Assembly: GCA_903957365.1 (NCBI GenBank)
Contig: CAJBPB010000276.1
Span: 1 to 64,000, forward strand
DNA: 64,000 nucleotides
Origin: an uncultured Bacteroidota bacterium
GTDB taxonomy: Bacteria > Bacteroidota > Bacteroidia > Bacteroidales > F082
Direction of reading: 5' to 3'
Part shown: one piece after another, positions 44,013-54,165 of the stretch
How positions within the stretch are numbered: the stretch's first letter is position 1
How the letters are laid out: each line of letters opens with the position of its first letter
The notes under the pieces: model-generated
The model's database searches: none
What the model was told of the DNA's origin: nothing
Seen by the model: the letters and a program-made list of their open reading frames with translations, nothing else
Translations under genes and position numbers: made by a program

Positions 44013-46643
44013 ATGACTTCAGCGCAAATACGCACTACATTTCTCGGGTTTTTTCAGTCAAAACAACATCAGATTGTTCCTTCAGCACCTATCGTTGTAA
44101 AAGATGATCCAACACTGATGTTCACCAATGCCGGAATGAATCAGTTCAAAGAAATATTTCTTGGTAATATGCCAGCTAAATTTAACCGCATTGCTGATAC
44201 ACAGAAATGTTTGCGCGTTTCGGGTAAGCACAATGATCTTGAAGAGGTCGGATACGATACCTATCATCACACAATGTTTGAAATGCTGGGCAACTGGTCG
44301 TTTGGAGATTATTTTAAACAGGAAGCCATCGATTGGGCCTGGGAACTTTTGGTTGATGTTTTGAAGATTGATAAAAACCGTTTATACGTCACTGTTTATG
44401 GTGGCGATAAAACAGATGGACTCGAACGTGATAATGAAGCGTTCGATTTCTGGAGAAAACATGTGCCGGAAGACCGGATTCTTTTTGGGAGTAAAAAAGA
44501 TAATTTCTGGGAAATGGGCGATTCTGGTCCCTGTGGTCCCTGCTCAGAGATTCATGCCGATATTCGTAGTGATGCTGAGAGGGCAGCCATTGATGGTAAG
44601 ACCCTGGTTAACAATGATCATCCTTTGGTAATTGAGATTTGGAATCTTGTATTTATTGAGTTCAACAGGATGTCGAATGGTAGTCTTACAAAATTACCTG
44701 CACAACATGTTGATACAGGGATGGGCTTCGAACGATTGACAATGGTCTTACAGGAAAAAAAGTCGAATTATGATACAGATATTTTCCAGCCAATAATTCA
44801 GGAGATAGCTGGTTTAGCAGGTGTTGTTTATGGTGTTGATCCGCAAAAAGATATCGCTATGCGCGTTATTGCTGATCATTTGCGGGCCGTCAGTTTCGCA
44901 ATTGCCGATGGACAAATACCATCGAATAATGGTGCAGGATATGTAATACGCCGCATTTTGCGTCGGGCTGTGCGTTACGGTTACACTTTTCTTGGATTTG
45001 AGGAGCCCTTCTTCTATAAAATACTGCCGGTACTTTCAGGCCAGATGGGAGGTAATTTTCCTGAAATAGTATCTCAACTTGAACTTGTTTCCAAAGTAAT
45101 TTTCGAAGAGGAAAATTCGTTTTTAAGGACTCTCTCTCATGGTATAAGAAAATTCGAACATTTTGTGAAAAGTAATCCAGATCAGAAAATAGTAGACGGA
45201 AACTTTGCTTTTGAACTGTTCGATACCTATGGCTTTCCTGTCGATCTCACAAAACTTCTCGCAAAAGAGAAGAATCTGGATGTTGATCTTGAAGGATTTC
45301 AGTTAAAACTTGAAGAACAGAAAAACCGTTCGCGTAAAGCCGCTGAGGTAGCAGCCGGAGATTGGGTTATTATCAATGATAAGATTGTTAAAACAGAATT
45401 TGTCGGATATTCTGTAATTGAATCCAAAGCAAGAATAATTCGTTACAGGCAGGTGGTTACAAAAAAACTATCTTATTTTGAGATTGTTCTCGACCATACA
45501 CCCTTTTATGCCGAATCGGGTGGTCAGGTTGGTGATACTGGTGTCTTAAAAGACTGTGAAGAAACCATCGAAATATTCAATACCCTCAAAGAAAATAACC
45601 TGATAGTTCATCTGTCAGAAAAAATACCTCAGAATATTGAAAATGAATTTATTTGCTCTGTAAATGCCACACGCCGGCAAAAGATTATGATTAATCATAG
45701 TGCTACACATTTAATGCATGCCGCATTGCGTATAGTTCTTGGAACACATGTGGAACAAAAAGGATCACTGGTTGATGATGAACGGCTTCGTTTTGATTTC
45801 AGTCATTTTGGAAAAATGACAACCGATGAGATCAGACGGGTTGAAACCATAGTAAACGGTAAAATAAGGGAAAATATTCAAGGCAATATTGCCCAGGACG
45901 TGCCAATTGAACATGCAAAGGAAATGGGTGCTATGGCTCTGTTCGGTGAGAAATATGGTGATTTTGTTCGCGTTGTTTCGTTCGATCCGGATTATTCTGT
46001 TGAACTGTGCGGAGGTACCCATGTAATGGCAACCGGTCAGATTGGTAGTTTCAGAATAATATCGGAAAGTGCCATAGCAGCTGGAGTCCGTCGTATAGAA
46101 GCAGTAACAGGTCAGTCAGCCGAGTTTTATATTGATAACCAACTGGATCAGTTACAGGGCGTGAAGGAACTAATCAAGAGTGCTGGTGATATTGTAAAAA
46201 GCACCCAGCAATTGATTGAACAAAACCATGCTTTGCAAAAACAGATCGAAAATCTTTTAAATACAAAGGCAATTGAAAAAGCGAAGAGCCTGATTCATTC
46301 TGTTGAAATGGTTGGTGAAATCCGTTATGTGGAAGTAATAATGGAAGAGGATATCGAGTTTATAAAAAACGTTTGCGGACATTTACGTCAGGGTCAGTTA
46401 AACCTTATTGTAAGTGTGGGTGGTAAATATGATGGCAAAGTTTCACTTTGTCTGATGATATCTGAAGACCTTGTGAACAATAAAAACCTTGATGCATCAA
46501 AACAAATTCGTGAAGCTGCCAAAGTAATTATGGGTGGCGGAGGTGGTCAAAAACAATTGGCTACAGCAGGTGGAAAGAATATTGATGGCATCGAAGAAGC
46601 CATGATGGTTACAAAAAATTTCGTTATAAGCTTAAATAATTAG
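44013..46643 (+). CDS. alaS: Alanine--tRNA ligase
   Basis: AlaRS charges tRNA-Ala. The 876-residue protein begins MTSAQIRTTFLGFFQ, has the class II motifs (TNAGMNQFKEIFLG; RVSGKHNDLEEVG), the editing domain zinc motifs HSATHLMH and CGGTHV, and a C-terminal C-Ala domain with a glycine-rich MGGGGGQK segment. The start is set at 44013; the upstream frame to 43839 has no conserved sequence and overlaps the M23 promoter. Confidence 0.97.
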   Translation: MTSAQIRTTFLGFFQSKQHQIVPSAPIVVKDDPTLMFTNAGMNQFKEIFLGNMPAKFNRIADTQKCLRVSGKHNDLEEVGYDTYHHTMFEMLGNWSFGDYFKQEAIDWAWELLVDVLKIDKNRLYVTVYGGDKTDGLERDNEAFDFWRKHVPEDRILFGSKKDNFWEMGDSGPCGPCSEIHADIRSDAERAAIDGKTLVNNDHPLVIEIWNLVFIEFNRMSNGSLTKLPAQHVDTGMGFERLTMVLQEKKSNYDTDIFQPIIQEIAGLAGVVYGVDPQKDIAMRVIADHLRAVSFAIADGQIPSNNGAGYVIRRILRRAVRYGYTFLGFEEPFFYKILPVLSGQMGGNFPEIVSQLELVSKVIFEEENSFLRTLSHGIRKFEHFVKSNPDQKIVDGNFAFELFDTYGFPVDLTKLLAKEKNLDVDLEGFQLKLEEQKNRSRKAAEVAAGDWVIINDKIVKTEFVGYSVIESKARIIRYRQVVTKKLSYFEIVLDHTPFYAESGGQVGDTGVLKDCEETIEIFNTLKENNLIVHLSEKIPQNIENEFICSVNATRRQKIMINHSATHLMHAALRIVLGTHVEQKGSLVDDERLRFDFSHFGKMTTDEIRRVETIVNGKIRENIQGNIAQDVPIEHAKEMGAMALFGEKYGDFVRVVSFDPDYSVELCGGTHVMATGQIGSFRIISESAIAAGVRRIEAVTGQSAEFYIDNQLDQLQGVKELIKSAGDIVKSTQQLIEQNHALQKQIENLLNTKAIEKAKSLIHSVEMVGEIRYVEVIMEEDIEFIKNVCGHLRQGQLNLIVSVGGKYDGKVSLCLMISEDLVNNKNLDASKQIREAAKVIMGGGGGQKQLATAGGKNIDGIEEAMMVTKNFVISLNN

Positions 46644-46795
46644 GTTTATAAAGTTTGTATTTTATTTATTATCAATGCTTTAAATCACATTTTATATTGT
46701 TAATAAAAACTTGATTAATTGCGAACTATTTATTTCGTTTCATGTGTTTTTAATATAAATTTACACTGAGCATAATGCGGACTTCAATAAACCGT

Positions 46796-46803
46796 TATTT
46801 TTG
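46796..46803 (+). promoter_or_regulatory. Candidate -7 box for the TPR/SPOR gene pair
   Basis: TATTTTTG matches the -7 consensus and lies 27 bases before the ATG at 46831. A -33 element is not visible. Confidence 0.35.
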
Positions 46804-46830
46804 CAAGTACTAAGTCATTTTTTTGACCTT

Positions 46831-48081
46831 ATGAAAAAAGCAACACTTCTGTTTTCCATTCTCTTATGCACTATGCTGCTCGCCGGCCAGGTGAAGGATA
46901 GTTATGAGCTGGAGAATTTTTCCATCATGAGTGATATACAATCTCAGATAACGGATGCCAAGGGATGGTCCATGCAGGACAATGGAAAATGGGCATATGG
47001 CGATAATCGTATTCCGTTTACTGATAGTCGGACAAATACATCACGTTCAGAAGATGTTGAAGCATTGGGAATAGATAATTTTATTTCTATTGATTTACGT
47101 AAAATCATGATCGATGACAGGCAATACAATGTGCTTGTCAAAAAATATAAAGATGGTGAATATGAGTTCCCACTTATTTCTCAAGGTTGGACAAACTATG
47201 TCTCATTGGATTTTTATGTTTTTAAAGGCGAGAAACTTGCCGAACTTCTACCGGAAAAGCCACAGTTTAATGTGATGTATCTTGTTGATCTGGATTGTTT
47301 TATATCATCCAAAGTAAAAAATTACGAAAAGAATATTTTTATTGACCCTGATTTGAATCTTAAAAGTAATTCTACCGGAGTTGTGAGGGGATTTGATCAT
47401 AATAAGGGTGGTTACGAGGAGGCAATCATTAGGCAAATTCAGGATGTAAGGGCTGCTATACGGAAGTCAGAGGGTAATCTTATTCTTGCTGTTTACCCTA
47501 TTAAAGCCAATGACAGGGAGGTGGTCAGGTTTAAATTTGTGAAAACATACCAGAATGACAATCTTGTTAAAATGCAAACTTCGCCCGACAACTGGAAACA
47601 TCTTTTTGAAGCAAGTTTTTACGAGGTAGATTATTCTACATGGTCGAGTTTTATTCAGGACTCCAAGAATTATTTCATTGAAGTTGATAATTCTCCCACA
47701 GAATACAGCTCCAACTATAATTGGGGAATCTTACGGTATCAGATTGGAGATTATGTAGGTGCGCTTGAAGCTTTCAATAAAGCAATTGAAGAAAATCCTG
47801 AAACGGATGATTTTATGATCTATTCATATCGTGGAAATACAAAAAGCAAAAGTGGAATGTATTGCGATGCCATCGCTGATTTCACTAAGGCAATTGATCT
47901 GAAGCCAACAAAGGTAATGGACTATTCAAACTGGGTGAAGAATTATTTCAACCGGGGCGTAGCAAAATTTTATTGCGATAATCCGGAAGGCGCCTGTGAA
48001 GACTGGAAAAAATCCTATGATTTAGGTTATGGTAGTGCAAGCGAGTATCTGAATAATTACTGCGGACAAAAAACTAAATGA
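46831..48081 (+). CDS. Exported TPR-repeat protein, function unknown
   Basis: The 416-residue protein has a signal peptide (about 1-20, ending LLAGQ). The N-terminal two thirds show no family I recognise, and the C-terminal third contains TPR-like helices (NWGILRYQIGDYVGALEAFNKAIEENPE; DAIADFTKAIDLKP). TPRs point to a protein-binding role in the periplasm. Its stop overlaps the ATG of the next gene (ATGA), so the two are translationally coupled. Confidence 0.7.
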   Translation: MKKATLLFSILLCTMLLAGQVKDSYELENFSIMSDIQSQITDAKGWSMQDNGKWAYGDNRIPFTDSRTNTSRSEDVEALGIDNFISIDLRKIMIDDRQYNVLVKKYKDGEYEFPLISQGWTNYVSLDFYVFKGEKLAELLPEKPQFNVMYLVDLDCFISSKVKNYEKNIFIDPDLNLKSNSTGVVRGFDHNKGGYEEAIIRQIQDVRAAIRKSEGNLILAVYPIKANDREVVRFKFVKTYQNDNLVKMQTSPDNWKHLFEASFYEVDYSTWSSFIQDSKNYFIEVDNSPTEYSSNYNWGILRYQIGDYVGALEAFNKAIEENPETDDFMIYSYRGNTKSKSGMYCDAIADFTKAIDLKPTKVMDYSNWVKNYFNRGVAKFYCDNPEGACEDWKKSYDLGYGSASEYLNNYCGQKTK

Positions 48082-49211
48082 TACTTTCAATGACTTTCCG
48101 AAGGATTTTCTTTAGTATCATTTTCTTTTCTCTCTGGACAAGCCTTTCTGCCCAGGATAAAATCTCAGTTGAGCAACAGGGAAAATGGCAAATTGGAGGA
48201 GTGTTGGGTTATGCCCAATATTATGGTGATGTCAGTAACAAGTCTTATTTTCAAAAATTTGGAAGTGAATTGGGCTTCTCAGCATCCGCTTTTGTCCGTT
48301 ATCATGTAAATGATTTGACGGGAATCGGTTTTAATATTCACAGCGGTAGAATAACTGGCACCAAAAATAATTTCTCTGATGGTACAGCAGCAAATCTCAC
48401 TTTTTCAGGAAGTGTTTTTAATTTTGATGTACACTCCTATTTATCTATAAGTAATTTGTTTTGGGGAATTACATCTACGAGAAATTTGAATATTTATGGT
48501 ACACTTGGGTTGGGTTTTATGAGATGGAGTAGTAATTTGCAGGATAAAGTGACTCTCGATTTTATTTTTGTGGATAACCGTAACAGAATTGACGGTGCAG
48601 GGTTTGGCACTTCTGCTGCATATTTTCCAATGACTTTAGGTATGGAGTATAAACTCACCAAGGGATTGAGCGCTACATTTGAAGGTACTTTGTGTACCGT
48701 CTTCTCTGATGATGTTGATAATTATACGGGTGGATTTTCGAAGGATATGTTGTCGTTTACTTCTTTCGGTTTATCCTATCGTTTTGGTCAGAAAGGAACG
48801 ACTGCCAAAAAGCATGAAACTACTGTCCGGCAAACTGAGCCGGTTGCGGTAATTGATTATGATGTTTTCAAGTCAAAGGCTGTTCAATCAACAGGTTCGA
48901 TTCAGGCACTTACCATTACAGAACCTAAGGTTGAGAATATCAAATCATTTGAATTTCGTGTTCAAATTTTGGCAAAAACCAATCGGGTTGAGAATGTTAA
49001 ACGTTATTTCCCACAGGTTACTTTTGATTATGCGATCCGTGAAAACAGTTTTGGAGGTATTTACCGTTATTCAACTGGTAGCTTTACTAGTTTCAGGGAA
49101 GCAGAATCTTATAGTCAAACGATGCGAAGCAGAGGGATTGGAGACGCTTTCGTTGTTGCTTACGAAAATAATATCCGGATAAATATCACCAAAGAAATGA
49201 GGCTAAAATAG
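48078..49211 (+). CDS. Outer-membrane barrel with C-terminal SPOR-like domain
   Basis: The 377-residue protein has a signal peptide (about 8-25), a beta-barrel-like region of alternating strands (about 30-235: GVLGYAQYYGDVS, FGLSYRFGQK), a linker, and a C-terminal SPOR-like domain (about 290-370; FEFRVQILAKTN, YRYSTGSFTSFREAESY, GIGDAFVVAYENN). SPOR domains bind denuded peptidoglycan. The combination would link the outer membrane to the cell wall. It forms an operon with the preceding TPR gene. Confidence 0.78.
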   Translation: MILSMTFRRIFFSIIFFSLWTSLSAQDKISVEQQGKWQIGGVLGYAQYYGDVSNKSYFQKFGSELGFSASAFVRYHVNDLTGIGFNIHSGRITGTKNNFSDGTAANLTFSGSVFNFDVHSYLSISNLFWGITSTRNLNIYGTLGLGFMRWSSNLQDKVTLDFIFVDNRNRIDGAGFGTSAAYFPMTLGMEYKLTKGLSATFEGTLCTVFSDDVDNYTGGFSKDMLSFTSFGLSYRFGQKGTTAKKHETTVRQTEPVAVIDYDVFKSKAVQSTGSIQALTITEPKVENIKSFEFRVQILAKTNRVENVKRYFPQVTFDYAIRENSFGGIYRYSTGSFTSFREAESYSQTMRSRGIGDAFVVAYENNIRINITKEMRLK

Positions 49212-49218
49212 ACTTGTT

Positions 49219-49228
49219 CAAACGTTTG
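49219..49228. repeat. Short palindrome after the SPOR gene
   Basis: CAAACGTTTG is a perfect 10-base palindrome 7 bases after the stop. Its meaning is unclear; it may be a protein-binding site or chance. Confidence 0.25.
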
Positions 49229-49386
49229 TCTGGATTTTTCCCGAATGAAATTTTTTGTTTTAAATGAGCCATATCAACATAAAAGTGTTGGTTCTGGTTG
49301 ACCAAAATATCATTTGAAAGGAATACTTCTCATCTGTTTGTTAGAATAATAGATTATTGTAATCAGACATTTATAATTTTATTTTT

Positions 49387-52104
49387 CTATTCATCTTGAT
49401 CTTCATCTTCAGTTTCTTCCAGTTTATCACTCTCCCGTTCTTTACGGACCTTTACAATCGGATTATCAGATGTTCCTGTTACCGACAAGGGAATGCCAAC
49501 AATACCCATAGGTGGTAATCCCAGCCTGACGAATAAATTCAATTTTCCATCAAGTGAAGTTTGTCCTGAGAAGGTAGGCCGAAAACCGAAAACTTTCATT
49601 TTAGTTTTTTCAATCGTAATGATATTGTTAGCAATGGATGAATTGATAATCACAGCTTTAAGGTTTGGGTCATTGATACTGTCACGGCCAACGGCTTTGC
49701 CAACTTCACTGAATAATTTGTACCCTTTCATTTTTACGTTTTCGAGTCTTATGAATCCTTTACCGTTAATACTCGGATAGATTGCTTCCATATTTTCGTT
49801 TAACTTTCCTTTCAATGCATACTCCATACTAATCAATCCTTCGGCATCAGCAGCTGAAGAGACCATTTCTTTGAATATTGGTATTTCATTATAAGCCCTT
49901 TTAATATCGAATGAATCAGCTTTCATTGAAAAATCGAAGATTGCACGTGACTCATTCAGAGGGAGATAGGAAGCGTTGATGAGAATTCTGGTACCGGCAA
50001 TATCGAAGTGTGTATTTTGAATGGAAAGTTTCGACTTTTTTAATTCTACCTGACCATTGAAGTTTTTGATCGGTGTTTGCATGTAATCAACAACTTTCAC
50101 ATCCGCGGTTAAAGTAAGATTCAAATTCTCAGGTAATTGTACCACACCTGAAGTAACAATAGTATCAACCATTACCGAATCTGAAGCAAACATAAAATCT
50201 TCAATATTCAGTTTCGGACTTCTGATATGAAGATTACCGGTTAACTCATTATTTAACAATGAGTAACCAATGAAATCCTGCATATATCCTTCCAGAAAAA
50301 AGAGATTGTCGCGATAATTCATTTGCGAATTCCTGAGCCAGGCTTTGTCGTTTTCGAATCTCAGCGTTGCTTCAGGAATAATGAATGGATATGGGTAATC
50401 AGGACTACTTAATTCTACTTTTGAAAGACCTAGTGTCCCATGATTTTTTAAATTCTGATAAAGACCTTTTTCGGCATCTGATTGTTTTCCGTGTAAATCC
50501 AGATCTGCTATAAGTAGTCCGGTGACACTATAATTCTCAACAGCAAAAACCTGATAAATATTATTAAGATTTAGTGTGCCTTTTGCTGTGATATCATATT
50601 GTAAATCATCAAAATTTCTAAGGTTGGTTTTTATTAAAAAGGGTTGTTTTTCGAATAAAAATGATACTGGCTGGATCTCTATTTCTAAATCGCTCATTTT
50701 TCCACTCTTACAGTCAATTCTGGTGTCAATCTCCATCTGCTCAATTGGTTGAGGATAATAAGCTGTTTGTAATAAGCCATTGCTTAACCTGATATGACTT
50801 TGTAAAACCGGCATTATTGCATTTATCGTATCAAATTTTCCTTCCATATTGGCAGTTAGTTCCAGATTTCCTGCTAATTTTAACGAATCTAAACCCAGCG
50901 CCTGTACCAGAAGCTTTAAGTCAATTTCGCTGACAATACTGGCTTTTAAATAAGGGTTATTCAATCCTTTTGATCTGAAATAAATATCAGTTGTTTGCCC
51001 GGAAAGATTAAAAGATAAAGTATCAATTCTCAATTCAATGCTATCAAAATTTAAATTATTGATTCGTATGCTGGCATTTGCCTGAAGGTTTTTAATAGGT
51101 TCCGGTGCCAGTTTATGTTGTATATTTCCTTTATTGATTGATAATTGAAGCGACAAATCAGGAGCAACACTGTTGCTGTCGAGGTACAGACCTTTTAGTC
51201 CGATAGTAAGTTTTGATGTCCCGTCAAAATGTGTATTCGCAAACCAATTATCATATTCGGAAGGCATAACTGAAAAGAAATTGCCAAATTCTGTTACTCC
51301 GCAAATGACAGAAAAATCGACATCATATCCGTTTTTCAAAAATTTTGTTGTGCCTGTAAAATTAATAGGTAATTTATTGATTAACAGTTCGTTTTTAGAA
51401 AAATTTAATTCAAATGGTTCTGTAATTACCTCAGTAACCATCATGGCTTTTATTTGTTTGTTTTCAAAATAAGTAACGCCATCATACACAAAATCAAATC
51501 CTTCTGCATAAATGCCCGATTCAAGTCTGAACATATTATTATCTAGTTTTCCTTTGCCAAGATATTCCAGATCATCTATTACCATCAACATTGGAAATGA
51601 ATCATCTTTATATTTTATTTTACTGTCAGTTACTGTAATTCCTTCGATCGATAAATGCGTTTCTGTGCTTACTTCATTAACGATTTCGATTTCTTTTTCT
51701 CTTTCATAAATGTCATAGTTCGTTTTTCCGTCTTTACCTGTCAGAATATTGAAGTACGATTTATGGAAAAATATTTTGTTTATTTCTATCGTTTCTGCAA
51801 AAACAGAAGCCATATTGATCCCAAAACTAACTTCTTCTCCACTTACCAACGTGTCATTTTCAAAAGGAGCCGATCCTTTCATTGAAAAGTCGTAAATTGT
51901 AAATGTAAGATTTGGGAAGTGCTTAAAAAATGACAGATCAGCTTCTTTGAAATTGATTTCGCTTTTGACCATCTCTTTTGAAAGTGATTTCATCCGTTCT
52001 TTTATCGGACCGGGAAATATAATTGGAAGGATGATCATTAAAATTATAACAGATAAAAGACTTATAAATATGTATTTTAATATGTTACGTATTTTTTTTT
52101 TCAT
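49387..52104 (-). CDS. AsmA-family protein
   Basis: The 905-residue protein has an N-terminal membrane helix (about 9-30) and a long periplasmic beta-rich region of AsmA/TamB type, ending in an AsmA-like C-terminal domain (KMKVFGFRPTFSGQTSLDGKLNLFVRLGLPP, then the GIVGIPLSVTGTSDNPIVKV segment). AsmA-like proteins are thought to form bridges that carry phospholipids to the outer membrane. The C-terminus is strongly acidic (EETEDEDQDE). The gene is alone on the minus strand with a 323-base empty region upstream. Confidence 0.87.
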   Translation of the reverse strand: MKKKIRNILKYIFISLLSVIILMIILPIIFPGPIKERMKSLSKEMVKSEINFKEADLSFFKHFPNLTFTIYDFSMKGSAPFENDTLVSGEEVSFGINMASVFAETIEINKIFFHKSYFNILTGKDGKTNYDIYEREKEIEIVNEVSTETHLSIEGITVTDSKIKYKDDSFPMLMVIDDLEYLGKGKLDNNMFRLESGIYAEGFDFVYDGVTYFENKQIKAMMVTEVITEPFELNFSKNELLINKLPINFTGTTKFLKNGYDVDFSVICGVTEFGNFFSVMPSEYDNWFANTHFDGTSKLTIGLKGLYLDSNSVAPDLSLQLSINKGNIQHKLAPEPIKNLQANASIRINNLNFDSIELRIDTLSFNLSGQTTDIYFRSKGLNNPYLKASIVSEIDLKLLVQALGLDSLKLAGNLELTANMEGKFDTINAIMPVLQSHIRLSNGLLQTAYYPQPIEQMEIDTRIDCKSGKMSDLEIEIQPVSFLFEKQPFLIKTNLRNFDDLQYDITAKGTLNLNNIYQVFAVENYSVTGLLIADLDLHGKQSDAEKGLYQNLKNHGTLGLSKVELSSPDYPYPFIIPEATLRFENDKAWLRNSQMNYRDNLFFLEGYMQDFIGYSLLNNELTGNLHIRSPKLNIEDFMFASDSVMVDTIVTSGVVQLPENLNLTLTADVKVVDYMQTPIKNFNGQVELKKSKLSIQNTHFDIAGTRILINASYLPLNESRAIFDFSMKADSFDIKRAYNEIPIFKEMVSSAADAEGLISMEYALKGKLNENMEAIYPSINGKGFIRLENVKMKGYKLFSEVGKAVGRDSINDPNLKAVIINSSIANNIITIEKTKMKVFGFRPTFSGQTSLDGKLNLFVRLGLPPMGIVGIPLSVTGTSDNPIVKVRKERESDKLEETEDEDQDE

Positions 52105-52427
52105 GATTTGATAGATTATTTCCAGGTTTTAAAAATGGATAATGAAATTGAACGAATGTGTAAAATTAATCAATAAACAGGGTGAATTGTGTGCGATATT
52201 GTGTAATAATCAATTTAATTCGTAAGATTTATGGCCATATTTCCTTGTAAGACAAAGTAATGTCAATTCAAAAGCAGAAAAGGTCCGATTTTGGATATCA
52301 TACACTGATTCAATTAAATAGATTATTAAAATCTGTTTTACTGAAAATTAAAAAGTTATTTGGGAAGAAGGAATGAAAAATATTATATAAGCAATCTGGT
52401 TTACACAGATTACATGATTGAAGTGAC
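52105..52427. other. Intergenic region between asmA and the SRPBCC gene
   Basis: The 323-base region is AT-rich with no credible gene. It includes the asmA upstream sequence, without a clear TAnnTTTG box, and the hairpin at 52393-52411 after the SRPBCC gene. Confidence 0.5.
52393..52411 (-). terminator. Possible terminator of the pyrE-SRPBCC transcript
   Basis: AATCTG and CAGATT pair around a 7-base loop. On the minus strand the hairpin is followed after several bases by a T-rich stretch. The stem is only 6 pairs, so support is weak. Confidence 0.35.
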
Positions 52428-52820
52428 TCAGAACTGGTCTTTCAGTTTATCGGCCATGATATTTACTAGATTTTGCAATGGTCGTTTTGCCATCATTGCC
52501 AGCATCGGATTAAGATCAGCATTAAGGTTGATTTTAACTTCGGAATGGGTGTTATAATCTCTGATTTCGGAATCGAGCGTGAATGTGAAAGGAGATTTAC
52601 CTTCTGGTTTAAGTGAAATAAATGAAAAAGCTTTCCTTTCCTGAACCCGAAGTTTTAAATCGGTCATTCCTTTGATAGTGAATGAACAGGTGTCAGTATC
52701 TGCCTCCCAGTTTATTACCTGCTCAGGCATGAGCATGCCAAGATTTTGTAAATCAGAAAGAAATGCAAAAACCTTTTCTGGTTGGGCTTCAATCGATCTC
52801 CATTCACTAGTAAATTCCAT
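52428..52820 (-). CDS. SRPBCC-fold protein
   Basis: The 130-residue protein has the START/SRPBCC pattern: an initial FTSEWRSIEAQPEKVFAFLSDLQNLG segment and a beta-sheet with a long C-terminal helix (NPMLAMMAKRPLQNLVNIMADKL). The fold has a hydrophobic ligand cavity; the ligand is unknown. It lies 19 bases after pyrE and is likely cotranscribed, an arrangement common in related genomes. Confidence 0.8.
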   Translation of the reverse strand: MEFTSEWRSIEAQPEKVFAFLSDLQNLGMLMPEQVINWEADTDTCSFTIKGMTDLKLRVQERKAFSFISLKPEGKSPFTFTLDSEIRDYNTHSEVKINLNADLNPMLAMMAKRPLQNLVNIMADKLKDQF

Positions 52821-52839
52821 TATATTAAACGTTTAAGTG

Positions 52840-53496
52840 CTATTTATTTTCAAATCGTTTGCTCCATTTCTTTGGATCGATTTGCCATTCCTTTAAAGAA
52901 ATTAATTCCTTTTCGTTTAAATAACTGTCTTCAATGGCTTTTTCAAGCAGAGATTCAAAATTTGTAAGCGTAGTAAGTTCACAATCTGCTTTGTCGAAAT
53001 TTTCTATTGCCGATTCAAGACCATAGGAGAATATTGCAACCATTCCTTTAACATTGGCACCTACTTCCCGAAGTGCTTCAACAGCATTCAGACTGCTTCC
53101 TCCGGTTGAAACAAGGTCTTCAACTACTATAACAGAATTTCCTTTTTCTACAATTCCTTCAATCTGGTTGGTAAGCCCATGTGCCTTTTTTTCTGATCTG
53201 ACATATGCAAAAGGTAAGCCTAATTCCTGTGCAACCAAAACACCCAACGCAATTCCACCTGTCGCTACACCTGCAATAATGTCAGGTTTTCCATATTTTT
53301 CAAGTATAATGTTCACAAATTCCTGACGGATATGTGTGCGAATCTTATGAAACGACAAGGTTATTCTATTATCACAATAAATTGGACTGTTCAAACCTGA
53401 GGCCCAAACAAAAGGTGATGTTGGATTGAGTTTTATTGCTTTAATTTGCAGTAAAAATCCGGCAAGCGTTAATGCAGAATCGGTATTGAATATCAT
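52840..53496 (-). CDS. pyrE: Orotate phosphoribosyltransferase
   Basis: PyrE converts orotate and PRPP to OMP in pyrimidine synthesis. The 218-residue protein starts MIFNTDSALTLAGFLLQIKAI, has PIYCDNR at about residue 38, and carries the PRPP motif VIVVEDLVSTGGSS in the middle. The ATG shares two bases with the divergent NUDIX gene start (CATG). A TACCTTTG box ends four bases before the ATG, so the mRNA is probably leaderless. Confidence 0.95.
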   Translation of the reverse strand: MIFNTDSALTLAGFLLQIKAIKLNPTSPFVWASGLNSPIYCDNRITLSFHKIRTHIRQEFVNIILEKYGKPDIIAGVATGGIALGVLVAQELGLPFAYVRSEKKAHGLTNQIEGIVEKGNSVIVVEDLVSTGGSSLNAVEALREVGANVKGMVAIFSYGLESAIENFDKADCELTTLTNFESLLEKAIEDSYLNEKELISLKEWQIDPKKWSKRFENK

Positions 53497-54133
53497 GGAG
53501 CAAAGGTATAATATTTTTTGTGATCAAAGATGTCTCATTCTGTATTCAGGAAATGGAAAATTTAAACCTGTATCCGGTATTAACCAGTTGATTTGCAAGT
53601 CGGAAGATGATTTTTATGTGATTTTGAAAAAATGGCTTAATAAGTTGATTACAAATGATTTGTGCATTAATTTAGATAGTAGTATTTCCAGTATTGAAAA
53701 CTTGATTAGTCAAAAATACAAAGAAGTTAATGCGGCGGGTGGATTGGTCATTAACGCAAAAAATGAGGTCTTGTTTATATTTCGTTCAGGTGTCTGGGAT
53801 TTGCCAAAAGGGCATGTTGAGGACAATGAATCATTCGGAGAAACTGCTTTGCGTGAAGTTGAGGAAGAAACCGGATTATCTGCTTTGGAATTAAAACAGG
53901 AACTTACAGTAACCCGACATTTCTATTTCTCAAAAGGAAAATGGGAAGTAAAACTTACAAAATGGTTCCTTATGTCGACCATCGATTCAGGAGATCTCAA
54001 ACCCCAACTTTCTGAAGGAATTGAAAAAGCAGTATGGATTTCTGAAGATCAATTGGATGAGGTTTTACAAAATTCATTTCGTTCAGTCCGTGAAAGTCTT
54101 GAGATAGAAAAAGTATTGCGCGCAGAACGATGA
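53495..54133 (+). CDS. NUDIX hydrolase
   Basis: The 212-residue protein has the complete NUDIX box GHVEDNESFGETALREVEEETGL (within residues 107-130) that binds the metal and cleaves nucleoside-diphosphate-linked substrates. The N-terminal 75 residues are a separate domain of unknown function. The start at 53495 overlaps the divergent pyrE start. A frame start at 53426 exists but lies inside pyrE. It precedes coaD by 32 bases, an order common in Bacteroidota. Confidence 0.88.
   Translation: MEQRYNIFCDQRCLILYSGNGKFKPVSGINQLICKSEDDFYVILKKWLNKLITNDLCINLDSSISSIENLISQKYKEVNAAGGLVINAKNEVLFIFRSGVWDLPKGHVEDNESFGETALREVEEETGLSALELKQELTVTRHFYFSKGKWEVKLTKWFLMSTIDSGDLKPQLSEGIEKAVWISEDQLDEVLQNSFRSVRESLEIEKVLRAER
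53501..53528 (-). promoter_or_regulatory. Promoter candidate for pyrE within the NUDIX gene
   Basis: On the minus strand, TTTG (53528-53525) is followed after 16 bases by TACCTTTG (53508-53501), a fair promoter match with slightly short spacing. The -7 box ends four bases before the pyrE ATG and lies entirely inside the NUDIX coding region. Confidence 0.5.
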
Positions 54134-54165
54134 ATGTCATATTTTACATCTTTAATTGAACGATT

